Origin: a bacterium
GTDB taxonomy: Bacteria > SZUA-79 > Acidulodesulfobacterales > Acidulodesulfobacteraceae
Assembly: GCA_021806125.1 (NCBI GenBank)
Contig: JAJZYC010000108.1
Location: forward strand, 1-5,171
Direction of reading: 5' to 3'
Length of the DNA stretch: 5,171 nt
The notes under the pieces were generated by a model. It was not told where the DNA came from. It ran no database searches and saw nothing but the letters and a program-made list of their open reading frames with translations. The stretch's first letter is position 1. Each line of letters opens with the position of its first letter. Shown piece after piece: positions 1-5,171 of this stretch. The translations under genes were made by a program, and so were the position numbers.

Positions 1-1
1 A

Positions 2-2560
2 TTAAAAAAAATAGATAAGGACGGCTCTTTAAACCATTACGTCAATCTTTTGTCCGTAAACGACGGCATAGCCGCGGGGATAGACGGGTCGTTTACCATA
101 GGATTCTCGGTCAGAGGTTTCGATTATTATCTCGCCGGAAACGAAATTATCAACGATGCGGCATACGTAAACGACCTTCTGCTGAATCTCCTGGACGAGA
201 ATATAAACCTTCAATGGATTTATAAAATAGAAGACAAAAACGAGCCTTTTATTTCCGATTACGAAACGTTTTCGGCGCCTCCGGAAGATTTTAAATATAT
301 TAAAGAAAATAAAATTAAACATTTAAAGTCAAAACCAATTAAAAACATTAAGATATATCTGTTTTGTTCTTTTAACGGTTTGAATCTGCATACAAAAGAG
401 GAAAGAACGAATATCCTTCCTAAAGTTTCGGATTACGCCGCCGGACTGTTTAAATTTAAATTTGCCGGAGCGGTTAATTCCCTTTCGAGAAATAATGCGC
501 TTGCCGATAAAAAGTTCATAGAAAAAAAAATGATGAATATCGAAAATAATCTGAGCTTTATATCTTCAAGACTTGATATAGGTTTGAAGAGGATGGAAAA
601 CCAGGAGCTCGTGGATTATTTTTATGCCGAGTTGAATCCATCCAGGTCTTTAAGCGTTAAAGCGCCGTTGTGGGAAGATATGCTCGACGGTTCCACTTTC
701 AGGAGCCAGCTTATATATTCCTGCGCGGAAGTTAAGAAGGATTTTTTTTATCTCGACGGATATTATTATAAATTTATAAATATGCACAGGCTTCCGTCGC
801 GTGCGGATTCTTTCGGTATAACATCCATTTTGAATATCGGCGGTTCAGCGGAAAAGTTTTTCCCTTACGATATTTCCGTCTCCTTCAATATTCCAGAACA
901 GGAAAAAACAATAGAAAAAATACAAACGGACAGAAATATAAAGGCAAGCCTTACCGAAGCCGTGGGCGGCGGATATACCGATTATAAAGGGGCGAATATT
1001 ACCGAACAGTTGGACGAATTTTTAAAATCCGTTTCTAAACTTCAAAAGAAAGTAGTTGAGTTTTCGCTATGCGCAAGAATTAAATCTAAAAATTTAGACG
1101 AACTCGGTTCTATGGCGGTAAAACTTCTCGAATCGTTCAAGAACTATAACGGAATGGAAGGAATAATAGACAATATGGAGCATCATAATCTTTTTCTTTC
1201 TTTTCTCCCCGGACAGTCCCGTTTTAACAGGCGGTTTAAGACGTCTATTTCTTCGGCGGCGGCGGCGTTTTTTCCGCTTAACGAGGGTTTTGCCGGAACC
1301 GAAAACTGCGCCGTTCCTTTGATAAACGACAGGGGGGAGGCAGTAAAATTAGACCTTTATAACAACCGCCTGCCTTCAAAGCACGGAATAGTCTTCGGAA
1401 AGACGAGAAGCGGAAAGGGATTTATGCTTAACGGATTTTTAAGCAATTTTTACATATCGGGAGATAATTATCATATCATAGGCGTAGATATAGGCGGAAC
1501 TTACAAAAAGTTCTGCAAAATATTTAAAGGCGATTACATAGAAATAGATTTAGACGGAAGCTACTCCATAAATCCGTTTCCTCCCAAAAAATACGCCGTC
1601 AAGGAGATTAACGGCGAAGAGGCGTTCGACCCGGATATTATGGTGTTTTTGACCGGAATAATCGGGCTGATGGCGGAACCGGAAAAAAATTTATCGCCGA
1701 ACGATAAAACTATCATAACGCGGGCCGTTCAGGCGGCATACGACGGGATAGCAGATATGGACGATATGCCGGTAATATCGGATATTAACAACATTTTGTT
1801 CGATTACGGGGAGGCAAGGGACGTTTTAGATAAAAAAAGGGCTATGGAAATGGGAAAAAATTTATTTCAGTGGACGGATATTTCTTCTCCTTACGGAATG
1901 CTTATTAACAGAAAAAAGGGAATAAATATAGATAATAAAATAGTAATATTCGACCTTCAAAAGCTAAAAGGCCATGAAGACCTGCAAAAAGTCGTTTTTG
2001 CAATAATAAAAAATATATCTTTTAAAAAGATGTACGATAAATCGGCAAAAGTCTTTTTCTTTTATGACGAATGCTGGGAATTTATGAACGACCCGAAAAT
2101 TTCGGAGCTGATAATGCACCTTTATAAAACTTCGGCTAAATGGGGTTCTATGGTATGGAGCATTACCCAGGAGCCGGGAGACCTTTTAAAAGCCGGAAAT
2201 ATCGGCAAAAGCATTATAGAAAATTCATCCGTAAAGATATTCTGCCAGCTTGACGGCGGCGTTTCGACGGAAGATTTGGAATTATGCGGCCTTAATGAAA
2301 AGGAGATAAATATAGTAAAAAATCTTAAAGTGGTTAAAGGGCATTATGCCGAATATTTTTTAAAATTCGGCAAAGATTCCGCGGTAATAAAAAATTCGCC
2401 CGACCCTTTTGAATACTGGCTCTGCTGTAAATCGTCAGAAGACGAAGAAATAGAAAGGCTTATAGAACGGCTTTATCCGGATAAGTCCTTAAAAGAACGG
2501 CTTTATATATTAGCCGAAAGATATCCTAACGGACCTTACGGGATAGAACGGAATAAATAA
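2..2560 (+). CDS. virB4: VirB4/TraC-family type IV secretion ATPase (5'-truncated by window edge)
   Basis: Cytoplasmic, membrane-associated ATPase that energises T4SS assembly and pilus biogenesis. The frame is open to the left edge, so the true start lies outside the window. The TTG at position 50 is not a convincing start: no Shine-Dalgarno precedes it, and the VirB4-like N-terminal pattern (an acidic 'IDKDG' stretch, then 'GIDGSFTIGF') already begins upstream of it. Numbering from the first visible codon (852 residues), the N-terminal TraC/VirB4 domain covers about 1-440, with an 'LNPSR' motif near 211. The ATPase domain follows: P-loop GKTRSGKG at 466-473 (nt 1397-1420), Walker B VFFFYDE with Asp 689 (nt 2051-2071), and an 'SITQEPGDLL' segment with Gln 723. 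The C-terminal 'PFEYW' and 'LAERYPNGP' patterns resemble VirB4/TraC tails. The size is close to F-plasmid TraC (about 875). Odd points: the P-loop ends in GKG rather than GKS/T. A VirD4 coupling protein, which often has GKG, is the main alternative, but the long N-terminal domain and the tail favour VirB4/TraC. Confidence 0.93.
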   Translation, partial: LKKIDKDGSLNHYVNLLSVNDGIAAGIDGSFTIGFSVRGFDYYLAGNEIINDAAYVNDLLLNLLDENINLQWIYKIEDKNEPFISDYETFSAPPEDFKYIKENKIKHLKSKPIKNIKIYLFCSFNGLNLHTKEERTNILPKVSDYAAGLFKFKFAGAVNSLSRNNALADKKFIEKKMMNIENNLSFISSRLDIGLKRMENQELVDYFYAELNPSRSLSVKAPLWEDMLDGSTFRSQLIYSCAEVKKDFFYLDGYYYKFINMHRLPSRADSFGITSILNIGGSAEKFFPYDISVSFNIPEQEKTIEKIQTDRNIKASLTEAVGGGYTDYKGANITEQLDEFLKSVSKLQKKVVEFSLCARIKSKNLDELGSMAVKLLESFKNYNGMEGIIDNMEHHNLFLSFLPGQSRFNRRFKTSISSAAAAFFPLNEGFAGTENCAVPLINDRGEAVKLDLYNNRLPSKHGIVFGKTRSGKGFMLNGFLSNFYISGDNYHIIGVDIGGTYKKFCKIFKGDYIEIDLDGSYSINPFPPKKYAVKEINGEEAFDPDIMVFLTGIIGLMAEPEKNLSPNDKTIITRAVQAAYDGIADMDDMPVISDINNILFDYGEARDVLDKKRAMEMGKNLFQWTDISSPYGMLINRKKGINIDNKIVIFDLQKLKGHEDLQKVVFAIIKNISFKKMYDKSAKVFFFYDECWEFMNDPKISELIMHLYKTSAKWGSMVWSITQEPGDLLKAGNIGKSIIENSSVKIFCQLDGGVSTEDLELCGLNEKEINIVKNLKVVKGHYAEYFLKFGKDSAVIKNSPDPFEYWLCCKSSEDEEIERLIERLYPDKSLKERLYILAERYPNGPYGIERNK

Positions 2561-2583
2561 AATATTGCCGAAATATAATTACC

Positions 2584-2590
2584 AAGGAGG
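2584..2590 (+). promoter_or_regulatory. Strong Shine-Dalgarno for the GTG-started VirB5-position gene
   Basis: AAGGAGG matches the anti-Shine-Dalgarno nearly perfectly and sits 8 bases before the GTG at 2599. It fixes that non-ATG start and suggests efficient translation. It is by far the best ribosome binding site in the window. Confidence 0.85.
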
Positions 2591-2598
2591 CTCGTAAA

Positions 2599-3732
2599 GT
2601 GAATAAGAGAAAAAATAATGCAAAAAAAACGAAACTGTTTTTGTCGTCGGCTGCAGCCGTATTTGTCGTTTCCGCTTATATGGCCGGCGTATCTTACGGG
2701 CTTGCTCTTCCTCTCCCGGATATAAGCGCGATATCCGGCCAGATCCAGTCGGTCGAAACCGCCGCAAGCGGCGCGTTTTCGGCCTTGCAGGGGCTTGCCG
2801 GAACTTTAGGATATGCTCCAGGCGCAGGCGGCGGACCTCTTTTCAATCCTGGCCCTGGGCTTTCGGAAGCTATGGCTACCGTAGATAAACTGACGGCGGA
2901 CGTTTCTAATATGCAGGAAGAATACCAGAATATAGTCATTAACTTCGATAAGTTAGAGCATTTAGTCAATTCGGTCGAAAACGCCGTCGGCAGCGTAAAT
3001 AACCTTAATAATCAAATTAACTCGGCTTTCAATCACATTCCTCAGGATTTGACCGAAAGCGACGTTAACGTCAATTCCGCTCAAAGCCTTATATCCGCTC
3101 TTAATTCCGGTATTAATATCGAATCTTCCGAATACGCAAACCTTAATGCGGCGGGAGAAACTTTTAATCCTCAGGCTTTTATTTCGGGAAGTTCTTCTTC
3201 TGCATCTGGAGTCTTAAATAAATCGGCCCTCGAAAACGGTTCTTCAATATTTTCGGAAGAAGATATTTTTAATTCAGGCGGAAATTCCGGCGCCGCGACC
3301 GAAACTATTAACTGTTCTTCGTTAGAGGGCGGTTATTATTTCGACGGAAACGGAAATCCGATTGGCGGATGCACCGATAACGTTGGCGGGCTTTTAGGCG
3401 ATACTGCATCCTCCGGTCTTTATAATGCCGGACTGTCTGCGGCAAGGGCTCATAAGGCGGAGCTCGAAGGTTCGGAATTTATGAATGAAATTTCGGGAAA
3501 TGCACTAAAAAACAGCACCAATTATTATGCTTACCAGAGTTCTATTTTAACTATTATGGCGGAGGAAAGCGCCGCAAATTTAAAAAATTTAGGCTATATG
3601 GAAAGCCAGCTGAAACAGATAGAGCTGGCTAAATCGTCTGAAGAAATAAAAAAAGAACATGACGGCGCGGTAATTTTGCCCCAGACTAATTCGGAGCCTG
3701 ATATGAATTTTTACGGCAAAACCACTATATAG
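2599..3732 (+). CDS. Exported T4SS protein at the VirB5/TrbJ position (putative)
   Basis: A 377-residue protein started by GTG with a strong Shine-Dalgarno. Residues 1-12 are Lys/Arg-rich and 13-36 are hydrophobic, giving a Sec signal peptide with a plausible cleavage after 'SYGLA' (about residue 36), or else a membrane anchor. A Gly/Pro-rich stretch (71-88) follows, then a likely helical, partly heptad-like segment (about 89-146). Residues 150-235 are rich in Ser, Asn and Gly. Two cysteines, 239 and 258, flank a 'FDGNGNP' turn and could form a periplasmic disulfide. The C-terminal part (about 275-352) is again helical and Ala/Gln/Glu-rich, as in VirB5/TrbJ proteins. Role by inference: a periplasmic or pilus-tip minor subunit, because it is exported, helical at both ends and lies between VirB4 and VirB6 genes as virB5 does. 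It is longer than typical VirB5/TrbJ (roughly 220-260 residues), mainly because of the low-complexity centre. No diagnostic motif was recognised, so it could be another exported T4SS component. The coding region is near certain; the family is tentative. Confidence 0.9.
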   Translation: MNKRKNNAKKTKLFLSSAAAVFVVSAYMAGVSYGLALPLPDISAISGQIQSVETAASGAFSALQGLAGTLGYAPGAGGGPLFNPGPGLSEAMATVDKLTADVSNMQEEYQNIVINFDKLEHLVNSVENAVGSVNNLNNQINSAFNHIPQDLTESDVNVNSAQSLISALNSGINIESSEYANLNAAGETFNPQAFISGSSSSASGVLNKSALENGSSIFSEEDIFNSGGNSGAATETINCSSLEGGYYFDGNGNPIGGCTDNVGGLLGDTASSGLYNAGLSAARAHKAELEGSEFMNEISGNALKNSTNYYAYQSSILTIMAEESAANLKNLGYMESQLKQIELAKSSEEIKKEHDGAVILPQTNSEPDMNFYGKTTI

Positions 3733-3780
3733 GGATACATAAAACTTATAATATATAATATTAATTAAATACGATTACTT
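3733..3780 (+). promoter_or_regulatory. AT-rich gap with two TATAAT hexamers; weak promoter candidate
   Basis: This 48-base gap before the VirB6-like gene is almost entirely A and T and holds two exact TATAAT hexamers, at 3747-3752 and 3754-3759. No TTGACA-like element lies 16-18 bases upstream of either (the positions read ACTATA and AGGGAT), and such hexamers arise easily in AT-rich DNA. It may be an internal promoter, or an unstructured leader that helps ribosome binding in the absence of a Shine-Dalgarno. Confidence 0.2.
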
Positions 3781-4938
3781 ATGTTGATATATTTAAAGCA
3801 TATCATAAAGTATTTGCCATATACTTTATTAATTTACGGTTTTATATTTTTTCTGCTTATCGGCTTTATTTCAGCAAGAACCGTTTGCGCCGCTTCAGGT
3901 TTTAACCCTCCGGCGTCGGCAAGCTCCGGCAGTACCGCTTCGTCTTCGGCTTCTACCGGCGCAGCCGACAAATCCGCTATGTCTATTTCAAAGCTGAACA
4001 ACGGAGAAGATTTAAGCATGCTTTCCATAGATTCGATTCCTCCGGCGCTCGACCAGGATTCCGGATTGAGCAGTTTTGTTACGTATATGTTTTATTTTTT
4101 ATTCGCACTCGGCATAGTTTTGTCTTTTTTTGAAGGATACCGTGCCGAATTAACAGGCGCCGTTTTTAATTATTACGGATTATTTTTAAGGACGGCTTTA
4201 ATAGCTGTCGGTTTCCTTTCTTGGAAGCAGACCGGACAGTCCAATTTTGCCCAGCTGATATTGACTTTAGCCGACAAAATACAACTCTATCTTATAAATC
4301 AAAACATTTTCGGCATAGGGCAGTCCGTATCGCAGATAGTTTCTTCTATTTCGGCCAGCCTTCACTCCGTTTCCATTCCTACCGTTTCTTCCAACGGGAC
4401 CTCGTCGGTTCACGGAGGATGGAATCTGAATCCGGTTTCGTGGCTGGCAGGCGCGGTTCATGCTTTGACGGGGGCCGTTCTTATGGGCATAATATGGTTT
4501 TTGTTTAATATTTTATATTTGGCGATACAGCTTTTTATGGCATTAGTCCAGCTCGTATTTCTGGGACTGCTGTTTTCTTTGTGCCCTATAATACTCGGTT
4601 TTGAAACAATACCTTACACGAGGGGCATATTCGCCAAGTGGTTTAAAATGTTCGTCGAAATATCGTTCTGGGGCGTAATGGCGGCGCTCGAACAGCTTAT
4701 TTTCTTTACTGTTTTAAGCAAAATGGAATCTGCGGATATGCCTTCTACCGGAACTGGCATAGGAAACATTTTAGGGATGTTTACGTTCGCCGAAGTTATA
4801 ACGGTTTTTATAATTATGATGGTTATAAACGTTTCCGTTCCGTTTCTGGTCGGCAAATTATTCGACGGCATAAGCGGAGAAGCACACGAAAAAATAAAAA
4901 TGGTCAAGGCTAAAGCCGCAGGAGCCGGCCTTGCCTAA
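3781..4938 (+). CDS. VirB6/TrbL-like polytopic inner-membrane T4SS protein
   Basis: A 385-residue multi-spanning membrane protein. VirB6/TrbL proteins form part of the inner-membrane complex through which substrate passes. Residues 12-32 are strongly hydrophobic and end in 'VCAAS', so they could be a cleavable signal peptide or a first membrane helix. A Ser/Ala-rich low-complexity tract (about 41-68) follows. Further predicted helices lie near 98-118, 130-148, 229-251, 252-274, 292-314 and 333-357. A hydrophilic loop of about 75 residues (150-225), rich in Ser, Gln and Asn, separates helices in the middle; a large central loop is typical of VirB6. The pair of adjacent helices ends in 'CPIILGFETIP' before a 'KWFKMFVEISFW' stretch, a layout seen in TrbL/VirB6 proteins. 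The C terminus is basic (about 370-380). ATG 3781 is the only upstream start available (a stop in the same frame lies at 3766), although no Shine-Dalgarno precedes it. Family assignment rests on topology, length and position after VirB4 and a VirB5-like gene. Confidence 0.9.
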   Translation: MLIYLKHIIKYLPYTLLIYGFIFFLLIGFISARTVCAASGFNPPASASSGSTASSSASTGAADKSAMSISKLNNGEDLSMLSIDSIPPALDQDSGLSSFVTYMFYFLFALGIVLSFFEGYRAELTGAVFNYYGLFLRTALIAVGFLSWKQTGQSNFAQLILTLADKIQLYLINQNIFGIGQSVSQIVSSISASLHSVSIPTVSSNGTSSVHGGWNLNPVSWLAGAVHALTGAVLMGIIWFLFNILYLAIQLFMALVQLVFLGLLFSLCPIILGFETIPYTRGIFAKWFKMFVEISFWGVMAALEQLIFFTVLSKMESADMPSTGTGIGNILGMFTFAEVITVFIIMMVINVSVPFLVGKLFDGISGEAHEKIKMVKAKAAGAGLA

Positions 4939-4976
4939 GGCTCTTAACGGTCTCGATTTATAAAAATTAATAAAAT

Positions 4977-4982
4977 AGAGGA
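4977..4982 (+). promoter_or_regulatory. Probable Shine-Dalgarno of the VirB8-like gene
   Basis: AGAGGA lies 12 bases before the ATG at 4995, a longer spacing than the usual 5-9. No other start codon exists between the in-frame stop at 4971 and 4995, so the ATG stands despite the spacing. Confidence 0.45.
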
Positions 4983-4994
4983 TTTAAATTAGGT

Positions 4995-5171
4995 ATGCCC
5001 GAACTGTTTAACTGCAAAGACGGATATAAAAAAAGAAACGGGAGGCTGTTTTACGAAATATGGGGCGACCTCGAATCCCAGAATACGACGCTTAAGGTCG
5101 TAATAATATTAATGTCTTTAATTACCGTAACTTCTCTTTTTACGGCCTTTTATACGTATAAGGCAAACAGG
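4995..5171 (+). CDS. VirB8/TrbF/TraE-like inner-membrane T4SS protein, N-terminal fragment (3'-truncated by window edge)
   Basis: The frame is open from ATG 4995 to the right edge, giving 59 codons. Residues 1-33 are hydrophilic and charged and contain a 'FYEIWGDLESQN' stretch. Residues 35-53 form one hydrophobic helix ('VVIILMSLITVTSLFTAF'), followed by the polar 'YTYKANR'. A short cytoplasmic head, one membrane helix and a (here missing) periplasmic domain is the layout of VirB8, TrbF and F-type TraE, bitopic proteins that nucleate the inner-membrane complex. The aromatic/acidic stretch just before the helix and the position directly after a VirB6-like gene agree with this. The domain that would settle the family lies outside the window, so the function is inferred. 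The gap of 56 bases after the VirB6-like gene suggests cotranscription. Confidence 0.75.
   Translation, partial: MPELFNCKDGYKKRNGRLFYEIWGDLESQNTTLKVVIILMSLITVTSLFTAFYTYKANR

Noticed and set aside
50..52. TTG as the start codon of the VirB4-like gene.
   Set aside because: The frame stays open to position 2, no Shine-Dalgarno precedes the TTG, and family-like sequence begins before it. The gene is better called as truncated by the window edge.
521..530. A run of nine A bases after G as a programmed slippage site in the ATPase gene.
   Set aside because: The frame continues intact for over 2 kb beyond it, and A-runs from Lys codons are common in this AT-rich sequence.
1253..1267. GCG triplet repeat in the ATPase gene as a variable repeat.
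   Set aside because: Only four copies, encoding a short Ala run within a region that otherwise fits the family pattern.
3343..3372. 'DGNGNPIGG' in the VirB5-position protein as a calcium-binding loop.
   Set aside because: It lacks the full spacing of acidic residues of EF-hand or dockerin loops and occurs once; a beta-turn between two cysteines is the simpler reading.
4221..4508. Overlapping 95-residue open frame inside the VirB6-like gene, and minus-strand open frames at 29-322, 2579-2767, 2694-2969, 3834-4028, 4267-4461 and 4614-4907.
   Set aside because: All lie over well-supported genes, show no recognisable protein features or ribosome binding sites, and look like chance frames.
4921..4944. 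Inverted repeat around the stop of the VirB6-like gene (GAGCC at 4922-4926 with GGCTC at 4939-4943, or GCCTT at 4928-4932 with AAGGC at 4937-4941) as a terminator.
   Set aside because: The stems are only 5-6 pairs, the two pairings compete, no T-run follows, and the next T4SS gene begins 50 bases on in the same direction.

Overview
The window is part of a type IV secretion / conjugation (T4SS) gene cluster. All genes run left to right on the + strand and are packed closely, with gaps of 38, 48 and 56 bases. There are four coding regions: a 5'-truncated VirB4/TraC-type ATPase (2-2560), an exported VirB5/TrbJ-position protein of 377 residues (2599-3732), a polytopic VirB6/TrbL-type inner-membrane protein of 385 residues (3781-4938), and the first 59 codons of a probable VirB8/TrbF/TraE-type protein cut by the right edge (4995-5171). 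No RNA gene, CRISPR array, insertion sequence, transposon end or convincing terminator is visible. No stretch over 60 bases lacks a gene.

The order VirB4 - VirB5-like - VirB6-like - VirB8-like matches the core of the Agrobacterium virB operon. It supports the two weaker assignments, which rest on protein architecture and position rather than on clear motifs. VirB4 would be the cytoplasmic ATPase that powers assembly and pilus biogenesis. The VirB5-like protein would be a periplasmic or pilus-tip component. VirB6 and VirB8 would form part of the inner-membrane complex. Two small genes often found among these, a virB7 lipoprotein between virB6 and virB8 and a small entry-exclusion gene near virB5/virB6, have no room here.

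The DNA is AT-rich, with many AAA, ATA, TTT and TTA codons mixed with GC-rich GCG and GGC codons. Signal-peptide-like N termini and the VirB5/6/8 set suggest a Gram-negative bacterium, possibly a poorly characterised lineage, since the proteins look divergent from textbook T4SS subunits. The sequence alone does not say whether the cluster is on a plasmid, an integrative conjugative element or the chromosome, nor whether it moves DNA or effectors: no relaxase, coupling protein or origin of transfer is in view.

The points most worth checking are the non-canonical P-loop of the ATPase (GKG instead of GKS/T), the unusually long, low-complexity VirB5-position protein with a two-cysteine segment, the absent Shine-Dalgarno before the VirB6-like gene, and the exported Ser/Ala-rich head of that protein. 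No wholly new system is evident; this looks like a divergent version of a known machine.
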